The notes under the pieces are model-generated. The model was not told the DNA's origin. It ran no database searches and saw only the letters and a list, made by a program, of their open reading frames with translations. Of a stretch of DNA of 64,000 nucleotides, positions 25,663 through 37,006 are shown in pieces (position 1 is the stretch's first letter; every line of letters begins with the position of its first letter). This DNA comes from AG25 sp035517615. Lineage in GTDB: Bacteria; Gemmatimonadota; Gemmatimonadetes; Gemmatimonadales; GWC2-71-9. The stretch lies in the NCBI GenBank assembly GCA_035517615.1, contig DATIYM010000007.1, positions 62,001 to 126,000 of the forward strand, written 5' to 3'. The position numbers were made by a program, and so were the translations under genes.

Positions 25663-26088
25663 GTGAATGGTTCTGCCGGCGTCCAGAGGAGAGTCGAGAG
25701 CTCGATGATGACGGGAACGCGCATCGCCGCGTTCTGGCTTGGCGCATTTGCGCCCAGCGCCCTGGTTGTTGGGGCGGCGTTGGCAGGGGACTGGGCTGCT
25801 CTCCTCGGCTTCCAGGGCACGCTTGTGGGTATTGCCCTCGCGTGGTCGTATTGCTGGTTCCGGAGCGGCGCTGCGAACTGGCGCTGGATCTTCTTGAGCG
25901 GCTGGGCTGTGGGCGCGCTCGTCACGGTACTCGCTTGGGTAGGGCGCGGCGCGGAAGCCGAGCGCGGCCTGCTGATCGCCATCATCGAGAGCGGGGTCTA
26001 CGCGCTGAGCTTCCGCCTGGTGGCGTTCGCGTTCAGCGGCGCGCCGAGCACGCCGGTCGCACTACCCTCTTCCACACGGGTCATCTGA
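25663..26088 (+). CDS. Small membrane protein, DUF3054-like
   Basis: 141 residues from GTG 25663, which has a perfect AGGAGG 7 bases ahead; ATG 25705 is a poorer alternative. Four hydrophobic segments (around LGAFAPSALVVGAALAG, LVGIALAWSYCWF, GWAVGALVTVLAWV and LLIAIIESGVYALSF) match the size and look of DUF3054 membrane proteins. Function unknown. The stop overlaps the nitroreductase ATG (TGATG). Confidence 0.68.
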   Translation: MNGSAGVQRRVESSMMTGTRIAAFWLGAFAPSALVVGAALAGDWAALLGFQGTLVGIALAWSYCWFRSGAANWRWIFLSGWAVGALVTVLAWVGRGAEAERGLLIAIIESGVYALSFRLVAFAFSGAPSTPVALPSSTRVI

Positions 26089-26647
26089 TGGACCAGGTCA
26101 CGGGTCGCGATCAGGCAGTCCTCGAGACCATTTATCACCGCCGCGCGGTGCGCTCCTTTGGCCCGGACCGGATCGATGAGCAGACCATCCGCACCTTGCT
26201 CGCGGCCGCTGTGCAGGCTCCCACGGCGATGCATCTCGAGCCCTGGACGTTCGTCGTGATTCAGGACCGCGCCGTCCTCGAGCGCTACTCGAATCGCGCT
26301 GTCGCGATGGTCAAGCCGGATGCCGGGCTGACCCGACTCGTCGCGGCAGGCGGCGACATCTTCCATGGGGCCGGAACGTTGATCGTAATCTGCGGAAAGC
26401 CCCTGGGAGCGTTCGTGGTCGCCGATTGCTGGCTCGCCGGCGAGAACCTGATGCTGGCGGCGGACGCGCTCGGACTCGGAACTTGCTGTATCGGGTTCGC
26501 GGTCCCGCTGTTGAATGCCGCGGAGGTGAAGCGCGAACTCGGCATTCCGGCCGATGTCACTGCCGTAGCGCCAATCATCGTGGGAGTCCCGGCGGACATC
26601 GCGCCGCCTGTATCGCGCAAGCCTCCAGACATTCTGCGGTGGGTCCG

Positions 26648-26651
<4 letters not shown>
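26088..26651 (+). CDS. Nitroreductase-family FMN oxidoreductase
   Basis: 187 residues. Nitroreductase blocks: ETIYHRRAVRSFGPDRID (FMN contacts), AAAVQAPTAMHLEPW, and the dimer and cofactor loop LGTCCIGFAVPLL. Likely reduces nitroaromatics or quinones with NAD(P)H. Nitroreductases (Acg, Rv3127, Rv3131) are hallmarks of the mycobacterial DosR regulon. Overlaps both neighbours (TGATG before, ATGATAG after), so it is translationally coupled to PEP synthase. The pseudogene at 15,866 is its damaged copy. Confidence 0.9.
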
Positions 26652-29146
<2,495 letters not shown>

Positions 29147-29184
29147 TCGCCCATTACCGGCGTCGGGCACGGGATGCATGGTTC

Positions 29185-29228
29185 TTGCAAGTTCCTTCAT
29201 ATCCACTTTAACGCGCCGCGCGCACACT
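29185..29228 (+). promoter_or_regulatory. Triple 11-bp-repeat promoter of the second BON gene
   Basis: TTGC (29185), TTCA (29196) and TTTA (29207), then CACACT (29223-29228) at 16 bases. The gap between the PEP synthase stop and the BON start holds nothing else obvious. Predicted to drive BON, phosphoketolase and acetate kinase. Confidence 0.5.
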
Positions 29229-29264
29229 CCTAGGCGAGAGCACGAACCAGTAGAGGAGGGTGCC

Positions 29265-29948
29265 ATGCAAAGCGAACTCGAGCTGAAACGACGGGTACGG
29301 GACGAGCTGGGCGGGGAGCCATCGCTCCATCCCGCGCACATTAGTGTTTTCACGGATGATGGCGCGGTAACGCTGCAGGGGACGGTGACGAGCTATGCAC
29401 AGAAGGTCGCGGCCGAGGCCGTGTCGCACCGGGTCAGGGATGTGCGCAGCGTGAAGAACGCGCTCGACGTGGTCGTTCCAATCGCCAATCGCCGCAGCGA
29501 CGCCGAGATCACGCAGGCGGTCACGCGATTGTTACAGTGGAATGCAACGATTCCTCGGGATAAGATCCAGGTGCGGGTCGTGGACGGGTGGATCGAGTTG
29601 AATGGCACGGTCGAGTGGCAGTATCAACGGGTGGCGGCGGAAGCGGCCGTGCAACCGGTACTCGGCGTGCGTGGTGTGAGCAACCTGATCGCGGTGAAGC
29701 CCCGTACGCCGGCCGGGCAAATCCGGGAGCGTATCACCGCGGCGCTCAAGCGGCGTGCCGATCTCGCGACACGCGATGCGCAGGATGTCGAAGTAGCAGC
29801 CGACGGCAGCGTAGTAACGCTTCGCGGGAAGGTGCATTCCTGGTCGGACCGTGCGCTGATCGAAGCAGCCGCGTGGGGCGCGCCCGGCGTCGCAAAGGTC
29901 GAGGATGAATTGGAAGTCGTATCCGAAGAACCGGAGCTCGCGTTTTAG
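29265..29948 (+). CDS. Protein of three BON domains (second copy)
   Basis: 227 residues, paralogue of 8434-9114 with the same three-domain layout: GAVTLQGTVTSYAQKVAAE, GWIELNGTVEWQYQRVAAE and GSVVTLRGKVHSW. No signal peptide. GAGGAGGG lies just ahead of the ATG. A likely envelope or stress-binding protein; function not proven. Separated by 3 bases from the phosphoketolase gene and so expected to be its operon partner. Confidence 0.88.
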   Translation: MQSELELKRRVRDELGGEPSLHPAHISVFTDDGAVTLQGTVTSYAQKVAAEAVSHRVRDVRSVKNALDVVVPIANRRSDAEITQAVTRLLQWNATIPRDKIQVRVVDGWIELNGTVEWQYQRVAAEAAVQPVLGVRGVSNLIAVKPRTPAGQIRERITAALKRRADLATRDAQDVEVAADGSVVTLRGKVHSWSDRALIEAAAWGAPGVAKVEDELEVVSEEPELAF

Positions 29949-29951
29949 GCG

Positions 29952-32327
29952 ATGACGGCCGTCGAGACGAACGTCACTGGACCCTTGACGGCCGACGAGG
30001 CGCGTGCCACGGACGCGTACTGGCGCGCCGCGAATTACCTCTCCGTCGGGCAGATCTATCTGCTCGCGAATCCGCTGTTACGGGAGCCGCTGCGCGTGCA
30101 GCACGTGAAGCCGCGGCTCCTCGGCCATTGGGGAACGACGCCAGGCCTGAACTTCATCTACGTGCATTTCAACCGCGTCATCAAGAAATACAATCTCGAC
30201 GCGATCTACATCGCCGGCCCCGGTCACGGTGGCCCCGGGATGGTCGCGAACGCGTATCTCGAGGGCACCTACACTGAGCGGTATCCGGATATCACCCCGG
30301 ACGTCGCGGGACTGCAGAAGCTGTTCAAACAGTTTTCCTTTCCCGGCGGCATCCCGAGCCACGCCGCTCCCGAAACCCCCGGTTCGATTCATGAGGGCGG
30401 GGAGCTGGGATACTCGCTCATGCATGCGTTCGGCGCCGCGTTCGACAATCCCGGTCTCACGGTCTGCTGCGTGGTTGGCGACGGTGAGGCCGAGACCGGC
30501 CCGCTGGCCACGAGCTGGCACTCGAGCAAGTTCCTCAATCCCGCGCGCGACGGCGCCGTAATCCCGATTCTGCATTTGAATGGATACAAGATCGCGAACC
30601 CCACTGTGCTGGGACGGATGTCCGATGCCGAGCTGCAGCAGCTATTCACCGGGTACGGCTGGGAGCCGCGCTTTGTCGAAGGCGACGACCCCGACGAGAT
30701 GCACCAACGAATGGCGGCCACGCTGGACGCGATCATTGAGCGCATCCGGGAGATCGAGCGAGCCGCGCGGGCGGGTGAAGCGCAGGGGCGGCCTGAGTGG
30801 CCGATGATCGTGTTGCGCTCTCCCAAGGGGTGGACCGGACCCAAGTTCGTGGATGGCAAGCCCGTGGAGGGAACGTGGCGCTCGCATCAGGTGCCCGTGT
30901 CCGATCCGGCTGCCCATCCCGAGCACCTGCGCATTCTCGAAGATTGGATGCGGAGCTATCGGCCCGACGAGCTGTTCGACCCGAGCGGGCGTCTGATCCC
31001 CGAGCTCCTTGCCCTCGCGCCCGAGGGCACGCGGCGGATGAGCGCCAATCCGCACGCGAATGGGGGCCTGCTGCTCGAGCCGCTTCGCCTGCCGGATTTC
31101 CGAGAGTATGCGGTTTCGGTTCCGCAGCCGGGGACCGTCCTGGCGGAAGCCACGCGCGTGACCGGTACGCTGTTACGCGACGTGATGCGGCAGAACACGA
31201 GAAATTTCCGGTTGTTCGGGCCGGACGAGACCGCCTCGAACCGGCTCGAGGCAGTCTATGAAGTGACGGACAAGACCTGGCTCGAACCGATCATTCCCAC
31301 CGACGAGCATCTCGCGCCCGACGGCCGGGTCATGGAGGTCTTGAGCGAGCACCTGTGCGAGGGTTGGCTCGAGGGGTACCTGCTCACGGGCCGACACGGG
31401 CTGTTCTCGTGCTACGAGGCGTTCACGCACATCGTGGACGCGATGTTCAATCAGCACGCCAAGTGGCTCAAGGTGAGCCGCAACATCCCGTGGCGAAAGC
31501 CGATCGCCTCGCTGAATTATCTCCTGACCTCGCACGTCTGGCGCCAGGATCACAACGGCTTCAGCCACCAGGACCCCGGCTTCATCGATCACGTCGTCAA
31601 CAAGCGCGCGGACGTGGTTCGGGTCTACCTGCCGCCCGATGCGAACACGCTATTGTCCGTCGTCGACCACTGCTTGCGCAGCCGGCACTACGTGAACGTG
31701 ATCGTGGCCGGGAAACAGCCGGCGCTGCAGTGGCTCCCCATGGACGCCGCGATCGAGCATTGCCGCGTGGGCGCGGGCGTCTGGGCGTGGGCCGGCACCG
31801 ACGGCGGTCGCGAGCCCGATGTGGTCATGGCCTGCGCCGGCGACATTCCCACCGCGGAAACGCTGGCTGCCGTCGACCTGCTACGCCAGCACTATCCCGA
31901 CATGCGGATCCGCGTCGTGAACGTAGTGGATCTGATGGCCCTGGAGCCGCCGAGCCAACACCCCCACGGAATCGACGACGACAGGTTCGACGCCATGTTC
32001 ACGCGCGACCGGCCTGTCATCTTCGCGTATCACGGTTATCCGGCGCTGATTCATCGCCTCACGTACCGGCGGACGAATCACGACAGCTTCCACGTACACG
32101 GCTATCGTGAAGAAGGCACCACGACGACGCCATTCGACATGACCGTGTTGAACGAGCTGGATCGATATCATCTGGCGCTCGATGCGGTAGAGCGCGCCAG
32201 CCGGTTTGCCGCCAATGCGCCGCGCTTCCGCCGGTTCGTGGAGGAGCGGCTGCTCGAGCACCGCGCCTACATCTGCGATCGCGGCGAGGATCCGCCCGAG
32301 ATCCGTGATTGGACGTGGCGCTATTGA
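29952..32327 (+). CDS. xfp: Xylulose-5-phosphate/fructose-6-phosphate phosphoketolase
   Basis: 791 residues, normal length. Family motifs are present: GHWGTTPGLNFIYVH, the phosphate-binding GPGHGG, and the thiamine-diphosphate site VVGDGEAETGPLATSWH. Splits sugar phosphates into acetyl phosphate plus erythrose 4-phosphate or glyceraldehyde 3-phosphate. The acetate kinase gene overlaps its stop, giving direct recovery of ATP from acetyl phosphate. Such xfp-ackA pairs beside universal stress genes are common in stress and anaerobic islands. Confidence 0.95.
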   Translation: MTAVETNVTGPLTADEARATDAYWRAANYLSVGQIYLLANPLLREPLRVQHVKPRLLGHWGTTPGLNFIYVHFNRVIKKYNLDAIYIAGPGHGGPGMVANAYLEGTYTERYPDITPDVAGLQKLFKQFSFPGGIPSHAAPETPGSIHEGGELGYSLMHAFGAAFDNPGLTVCCVVGDGEAETGPLATSWHSSKFLNPARDGAVIPILHLNGYKIANPTVLGRMSDAELQQLFTGYGWEPRFVEGDDPDEMHQRMAATLDAIIERIREIERAARAGEAQGRPEWPMIVLRSPKGWTGPKFVDGKPVEGTWRSHQVPVSDPAAHPEHLRILEDWMRSYRPDELFDPSGRLIPELLALAPEGTRRMSANPHANGGLLLEPLRLPDFREYAVSVPQPGTVLAEATRVTGTLLRDVMRQNTRNFRLFGPDETASNRLEAVYEVTDKTWLEPIIPTDEHLAPDGRVMEVLSEHLCEGWLEGYLLTGRHGLFSCYEAFTHIVDAMFNQHAKWLKVSRNIPWRKPIASLNYLLTSHVWRQDHNGFSHQDPGFIDHVVNKRADVVRVYLPPDANTLLSVVDHCLRSRHYVNVIVAGKQPALQWLPMDAAIEHCRVGAGVWAWAGTDGGREPDVVMACAGDIPTAETLAAVDLLRQHYPDMRIRVVNVVDLMALEPPSQHPHGIDDDRFDAMFTRDRPVIFAYHGYPALIHRLTYRRTNHDSFHVHGYREEGTTTTPFDMTVLNELDRYHLALDAVERASRFAANAPRFRRFVEERLLEHRAYICDRGEDPPEIRDWTWRY

Positions 32328-33466
32328 GAACTCTCGTCCTGAATCTCGGGTCGAGCAGCCAGAAGAGCCGTGTGTATGAATTTGAGGGACCACCCGAGTC
32401 CAACCCGCCGCCGCCCGTGTGGGAACGGAACCTCGAATGGGGCGAAGCACCCGGGAGCCACGGTGCCGCGGTAGCCCAGATTCTCGAGCACGTTCCTTCT
32501 CCTCGGACGATCGACGTGGTGGGCCATCGCGTGGTGCACGGGGGGCCGAATTACGATGATCCTGTTTGCATCACCGAGACCGTCAAAGCCGAGATCGCGC
32601 GCGTCGCGGAGTACGCTCCGCTGCACAATCGCGCCGCGCTGGACGGGATCGCCGCAGTCGAGCGTCTTCTCGGGCCAGTCCCGCAAGTCGCTGTCTTCGA
32701 TACTGCGTTTCATCGGCATCTTCCTCTCGCCGCCGCGGTGTATCCCGGCCCGTACGATTGGTTCAGGACTGGAATCAGGCGCTACGGATTTCACGGCATC
32801 AATCATCAGTACTGCGCGGAGCGCGTAGCCGCGCGGCTCGGGGCGGAAGGGTCCCGCCGGGTGGTCGTCTGCCATCTGGGAAACGGGTGCTCGCTGGCCG
32901 CCATTCGAGACGGCACGAGCATCGACACCACCATGGGATTCACTCCGGTCGATGGCCTGATGATGGGCACGCGCTCGGGGTCGATCGATCCGGGAATTCT
33001 CACGTATCTGCTCCGGCGATCCTCTCTCGACGCGTCTCAACTTGACGTAGTTCTCAATACGCAGTCAGGCCTGCTCGGCGTATCCGGAGTTTCGGGCGAC
33101 ATGCGACGCGTGCTCGCGGCTCGCCGCGCGGGCCATGAACAGGCCACGCTGGCCTTCGACATCTACGTGCATCGGCTGCGTGCGGGAATCGCATCGATGA
33201 CCGCCAGTCTCGGCGGTCTCGATGCGCTCGTGTTTACGGCCGGGGTGGGAGAGCACGCGGCGGAGGTGCGCGCAGCAGCCTGTGCGGGGCTCGCGCACCT
33301 CGGGGTCGAGCTCGATCACGAGCAGAATGCTGCGTCGCCGGCCGATGCCGAGATCCAGTCGACGGCGTCGAGAGTCCGCGTGCTGATCATTCGCGCGGAA
33401 GAGGATTGGATGATCGCGAAGGCGTGTTGGAGAGTTCTGGGGGGAAGAGGGAAGGAAGAGGCGTAA
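32324..33466 (+). CDS. ackA: Acetate kinase
   Basis: 380 residues from TTG 32324, which overlaps the phosphoketolase stop; TTG 32309 would be longer. Blocks: LVLNLGSSSQKSR (usual NAGSSSLK), GHRVVHGG, FDTAFH, YGFHGINH, CHLGNGCSLAAIRDG and GTRSGSIDPG, so the ribonuclease-H-like acetate kinase fold is intact. The N-terminus carries an insertion of about 15 Pro-rich residues (GPPESNPPPPVWE). The last codons (LGGRGKEEA) are written by a GGGAAG-type repeat that belongs to the hairpin at 33,442-33,494. Confidence 0.93.
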   Translation: MRTLVLNLGSSSQKSRVYEFEGPPESNPPPPVWERNLEWGEAPGSHGAAVAQILEHVPSPRTIDVVGHRVVHGGPNYDDPVCITETVKAEIARVAEYAPLHNRAALDGIAAVERLLGPVPQVAVFDTAFHRHLPLAAAVYPGPYDWFRTGIRRYGFHGINHQYCAERVAARLGAEGSRRVVVCHLGNGCSLAAIRDGTSIDTTMGFTPVDGLMMGTRSGSIDPGILTYLLRRSSLDASQLDVVLNTQSGLLGVSGVSGDMRRVLAARRAGHEQATLAFDIYVHRLRAGIASMTASLGGLDALVFTAGVGEHAAEVRAAACAGLAHLGVELDHEQNAASPADAEIQSTASRVRVLIIRAEEDWMIAKACWRVLGGRGKEEA

Positions 33467-33494
33467 TACACCGCCGGGTACCTTCCCCCTTCCC
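33442..33494. terminator. Inverted GGGAAG repeat between convergent ackA and usp genes
   Basis: A 14-base arm (33442-33455) pairs with 33481-33494 with one mismatch, loop about 25 bases. One arm codes the end of AckA. It probably terminates transcription in both directions and belongs to the same purine-rich repeat family as the elements at 55,744 and 63,043. Confidence 0.5.
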
Positions 33495-33500
33495 GAATCT

Positions 33501-34424
33501 CTATGTAAATGCCGGCTCCGCCCTCGATACTCCGCTTCTCTCCGCTGCCTTGACCGTCACCGGCGCATGGGCCGGCACCACGAGCAATGATGTGGGCAGC
33601 TGATTCAAGAGCCGTTCGGTGACGCTGCCGATCAAGAGGCGATCGACGAAGCCCTTGCCATGCGAGCCTACAACGAGCAGGTCCGCGTGCCAGTCGGCAA
33701 CTTCGCGCGCGATCGCGTCGAACGCGAGTCCGTGCCGCGTGATCTTCTCGGCGCTGGGATCGAGCACCAGCGGCCACACCTCGCGCTTCACGTGCTCGTC
33801 CAGCAGGGTGTAATACGACTCCACGTCGTAGGTCGGCGCGTCCGGAAGGATCGGCAGCGGCTCGAACGCGCACATGACGCGCAGCTCGGCTCCCAGCAGC
33901 GTCGCGAACCGCTCCGCGGTCTTGATCGTCGGCTGCGCCGCATAGGACTGATCCGCGGCCACGAGAATCCGCCGAATCGGCGCGCGCAGCCCGCCCGTTA
34001 CGAACAGCGGCACGTCGGTGGTGCGCGCAACATTCAGGGCGGTGCTTCCCGCGAACCAGCGCTCGAGCAGCGTATGATGTTTGCCGCCGAGCACGATCAA
34101 TCCGGCATCGAGCTCGGTCGCGACTTCCTTCAGCACCCAGGTCGGACGCCCGGGACGAATCATGAGGTGCTCCGCAAGCTCGGGTGGAACGATTCCCCAC
34201 AGTCCATGCTGCACTTCGTCCTTCGCCTGGGCCAGGTGCGATTCGCTCAATTCCTGCGCCTGCTCCGGCAGTTCCGCCATCGCGAAGGCGGTCAATACGT
34301 CACGCGCGGCGTGAACGAGCTGGCAGCTCGTTCCCGCGGTGTTCGCCAAGTTGGCGCCGACCGCGCCAGCCCATGCCGCCTCCGGCGAGCTGTCGATACC
34401 GACCACAATGGGTTTCCACGCCAT
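33501..34424 (-). CDS. Tandem universal stress protein (two UspA domains)
   Basis: 307 residues, two UspA domains of about 150 each. The C-terminal one has the complete nucleotide motif VVGSHGKGFVDRLLIGSVTE; the first has a partial one (VLGGKHHTLLERWFAGS). Same architecture as mycobacterial Rv2623/Rv1996. The ATG at 34424 has GGAGGG ahead. Diverges from a CBS gene; their two promoters have the same back-to-back geometry as those at 8310 and 8360. Confidence 0.9.
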   Translation of the reverse strand: MAWKPIVVGIDSSPEAAWAGAVGANLANTAGTSCQLVHAARDVLTAFAMAELPEQAQELSESHLAQAKDEVQHGLWGIVPPELAEHLMIRPGRPTWVLKEVATELDAGLIVLGGKHHTLLERWFAGSTALNVARTTDVPLFVTGGLRAPIRRILVAADQSYAAQPTIKTAERFATLLGAELRVMCAFEPLPILPDAPTYDVESYYTLLDEHVKREVWPLVLDPSAEKITRHGLAFDAIAREVADWHADLLVVGSHGKGFVDRLLIGSVTERLLNQLPTSLLVVPAHAPVTVKAAERSGVSRAEPAFT

Positions 34425-34467
34425 AATGCCCTCCGGAAGAAGTTCCTCACATCGTCTTCGTGTCCTG

Positions 34468-34511
34468 AACTTCGCGCGCGCACGATGAAGCGAACGTGAT
34501 GATTGCTCCAA
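34468..34511 (-). promoter_or_regulatory. Triple 11-bp-repeat promoter of the tandem Usp gene
   Basis: Minus strand: TTGG (34508-34511), ATCA (34497-34500) and TTCA (34486-34489), then GAAGTT (34468-34473) at 16 bases. Boxes one and two are weaker than usual. Confidence 0.45.
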
Positions 34512-34517
34512 GAATTC

Positions 34518-34561
34518 TAGAGGCGGGGTTCATCTCGACTTCATGGCGACGGACGGATATT
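34518..34561 (+). promoter_or_regulatory. 11-bp-repeat promoter of the CBS gene
   Basis: TTCA (34529) and TTCA (34540), then GATATT (34556-34561) at 16 bases. The first box position (34518) reads TAGA and is a poor match, but the 6-base gap to the opposing site equals that of the 8310/8360 pair. Confidence 0.5.
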
Positions 34562-34591
34562 CCGATCGGACACAGGGGAGGGAGCGGTGCC

Positions 34592-34993
34592 ATGAACGTC
34601 GCGGAGCTGATGCACACCGAGTTGAAGACGATCAGTGTCGATTCCACCATAGGCGATGCCGTGGACGCCTTGGCGGAAGCGCAGGTATCGGCGCTTCCGG
34701 TAATCGACCGGTTTGGACGCGCTGTCGGCGTGATCTCGACCAAGGATATTCTGAACGCGGAGGCCACGTTTGCGGGGCAGCAGGAACGGGATATACTGTT
34801 CGAGCACACGACCGTGCTGGAGATCATGTCCGCCTGGCCGCCGACCATCGGCCCGGAAATCTCGGTTCAGGAAGCGGCGAAACAAATGCTCTATTTCGAC
34901 GTGCAACGGCTGTTCGTCGAGGTGGAGGGAGCCCTGGTGGGCGTGATCTCGCAGAGCGACATCGTCTCGGCCGTGGCGCGCGCCAAGACATAA
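34592..34993 (+). CDS. CBS-domain pair protein (second copy)
   Basis: 133 residues, two CBS motifs (DSTIGDAVDALAEAQVSALPV with GVISTKDIL, and VQEAAKQMLYFDVQRLFVEV with GVISQSDIV). Start fixed by GGGGAGGG at good spacing. Hrp1-like size; probably binds adenine nucleotides. It is 27 bases ahead of the GAF kinase gene and likely co-transcribed with it. Confidence 0.9.
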   Translation: MNVAELMHTELKTISVDSTIGDAVDALAEAQVSALPVIDRFGRAVGVISTKDILNAEATFAGQQERDILFEHTTVLEIMSAWPPTIGPEISVQEAAKQMLYFDVQRLFVEVEGALVGVISQSDIVSAVARAKT

Positions 34994-35020
34994 TCGCCTG
35001 CGACGACGTATTTTTGGAGT

Positions 35021-36262
35021 GTGCAGGGGAACGATTCCACTGAGGTGGCACGCGTTCGCCGCCGGTTCGAGCTGCTGCTCGATGCCGGCGTCGCGATCTT
35101 CTCGGAGCACACGCTCGCGGCGGTGCTGCAGCGGGTGGTCGACTCCGCTCGAGAAGTGGTCGGTGCCAAGTACGCTGCCCTGGGCGTGCTGTCGGCCGAC
35201 GGGAAGGGCCTGTCCGAGTTCGTTACTTCTGGCCTCTCGGACGCCGAGCGCGCGCATATCGGCGACCTGCCGAGTGGTCGCGGGTTGCTCGGTCTCGTGA
35301 TCCGCGAGCCCCATCCGATTCGTTCCGCCGATATCAAACACCACCCCCAGCGCTTCGGATTCCCGCCCAATCATCCGCCGATGCAATCGTTTCTCGGCGT
35401 CCCGGTGGCTGTGCAGGGTTGCGTATTCGGCAACCTGTATCTCACCGAAAAGGTTGGAGGGACTGAATTCACCGGCGAAGACGAGGCGATCGCCGTCTTC
35501 CTCGCGGCCAAGGCGGCTGTGGCGGTTGAAAACGCGCGACTCCACGAGAAAAGACAGGAATTGTTGCAGCAGGTGCAGGGCATGCAGCGCCAGCGCGATC
35601 TGTTCTTCGCGATGATGAACCATGAGCTACGCAACGCGCTCACCGGCGTGTATGGCTGGGCGGAGCGGCTCGTGCGCGGCAAGGGAAGCCCGGAATCGAA
35701 GGGCCAGGCGGCTCAGGAGGTCTACGAAGCCGCGGAACGGACCATCACACTGCTCAACAATTTTCTCGATCTCACCCGACTCGATGCGGGGAAAGTGCGC
35801 CCCGTATTCCGCGATCTCGATGTGCACGGCGAGATCGGCCGGGTGCTCGCGAACGTGCGTCCGGCCGCGGAGGCGAAGCGGATCCTGCTGCACGAAGAGT
35901 ACGCGAACGGCATCGCCCTGGTGCGTACCGATCCCGTGCGCCTGGAGCAGATTCTCGTCAACCTGATGAGCAACGCGATCCGCCACAGTCCGGAAGGGGG
36001 CACGATCACCGTACGCGCTGAGTCGCAGAATGGCGAGGTCCTGTTTTGCGTGCGGGATCAGGGCCCCGGCATTCCACTCGAGCTGCAGAGCCGCATCTTC
36101 GAGCCCTTCGAGCGGTTCGATCCACATTCCGGTTTGGGCACCGGGCTTGGGCTTCCCGTGTCGCGCCGCCTGGCGGAAGTGTTGGGGGGCCGGCTGACCG
36201 TGGAGAGCGCCCCCGGCGCGGGAGCGGCGTTCACCCTCACCCTGCCGGTGTCCGCTGCATGA
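35021..36262 (+). CDS. GAF-domain sensor histidine kinase, DosS/DosT-like GAF (second copy)
   Basis: 413 residues, paralogue of 11,333-12,568 over its length. The GAF domain has SGRGLLGLVIREPHPIR, FGFPPNHPPMQSFLGVP and FGNLYLTEK; the NHPPM stretch (His118) corresponds to the suspected heme-binding histidine of DosS/DosT. Kinase core: MMNHELRNAL (His201), DQGPGIPLE, GTGLGLPVS. No membrane segment. GTG 35021 is the longest start; GTG 35045 aligns as well with the paralogue. The response regulator gene begins 57 bases downstream, so this orphan-looking kinase is a candidate input to it. Confidence 0.86.
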   Translation: MQGNDSTEVARVRRRFELLLDAGVAIFSEHTLAAVLQRVVDSAREVVGAKYAALGVLSADGKGLSEFVTSGLSDAERAHIGDLPSGRGLLGLVIREPHPIRSADIKHHPQRFGFPPNHPPMQSFLGVPVAVQGCVFGNLYLTEKVGGTEFTGEDEAIAVFLAAKAAVAVENARLHEKRQELLQQVQGMQRQRDLFFAMMNHELRNALTGVYGWAERLVRGKGSPESKGQAAQEVYEAAERTITLLNNFLDLTRLDAGKVRPVFRDLDVHGEIGRVLANVRPAAEAKRILLHEEYANGIALVRTDPVRLEQILVNLMSNAIRHSPEGGTITVRAESQNGEVLFCVRDQGPGIPLELQSRIFEPFERFDPHSGLGTGLGLPVSRRLAEVLGGRLTVESAPGAGAAFTLTLPVSAA

Positions 36263-36269
36263 AGAATTC

Positions 36270-36313
36270 CTCAGAAATGCTTTAGCGCCGGTTCAAATGG
36301 AACCCCTTAGGCT
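36270..36313 (+). promoter_or_regulatory. Triple 11-bp-repeat promoter of the response regulator operon (autoregulation)
   Basis: CTCA (36270), TTTA (36281) and TTCA (36292), then TAGGCT (36308-36313) at 16 bases, identical to the YceI-gene hexamer. The predicted transcript start coincides with the ATG at 36320, so the mRNA may be leaderless. Confidence 0.62.
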
Positions 36314-36319
36314 GATCTC

Positions 36320-37006
36320 ATGAAAATTCTCGTGGTCGAAGACGATCGCAAAGTTGCCGGCTTCATCGAGCAGGGTTTGCGCGAAGAGGGGTATGCGGTG
36401 GACGTCGCGCTCGACGGCGAGCAGGCGACCATGAATGCGCATGTGTACGAGTACGACCTGGTTGTGCTCGATGTCATGCTCCCCAAGAAAACCGGGCTTC
36501 AGATCGCGAGCGAGCTGCGGCGCGAGGGGCGGAAGACGCCGATTCTCATGCTCACCGCGCGCGACACGACCGAAGATGTGGTCCGGGGCCTCGACGCCGG
36601 CGCCGACGATTACCTCACCAAGCCCTTCAAGTTCGACGAGCTGCTCGCCCGGGTGCGTGCGCTCGTCCGGCGGGGCGGAGCCAGTCGAACGGAGCTCTTG
36701 AGCTACGGGCCGGTCGAGCTCGACCGCTTGAAGCACAAGGCGAAGGTGAACGGCAAGAAGCTCGATCTGACCCCGAAGGAGTTTCAGCTGCTCGAGCACT
36801 TCCTGCTGCGCCCCGAAGAGGTCGTGCGCCGCACGGAGCTGCTCGAGAAAGTGTGGGACCTGCACTTCGACCCGGAGAGCAACGTGGTCGACGTGCACGT
36901 GGGGAATCTCCGCCGCAAGCTGCACGAGGCGGCGCACGTGGAGCTCCTGCGCACCGTGCGCGGAGTCGGGTTCCGGCTGCAATCCGGCGATCAGGAAGAC
37001 GAATGA
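36320..37006 (+). CDS. OmpR/PhoB-family response regulator
   Basis: 228 residues. Receiver domain (1-120) with acidic DD pair, phospho-acceptor Asp51 in VVLDVMLP, Thr79 and Lys101; then a winged-helix DNA-binding domain (about 130-222) with DLTPKEFQLLEHFLLRP and the recognition region ESNVVDVHVGNLRRKL. Closest in look to CusR/CopR-type regulators. Family members bind tandem direct repeats with an 11-base period, which is the spacing of the island boxes. Overlaps the kinase gene (ATGA). Best candidate regulator of the island. Confidence 0.93.
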   Translation: MKILVVEDDRKVAGFIEQGLREEGYAVDVALDGEQATMNAHVYEYDLVVLDVMLPKKTGLQIASELRREGRKTPILMLTARDTTEDVVRGLDAGADDYLTKPFKFDELLARVRALVRRGGASRTELLSYGPVELDRLKHKAKVNGKKLDLTPKEFQLLEHFLLRPEEVVRRTELLEKVWDLHFDPESNVVDVHVGNLRRKLHEAAHVELLRTVRGVGFRLQSGDQEDE

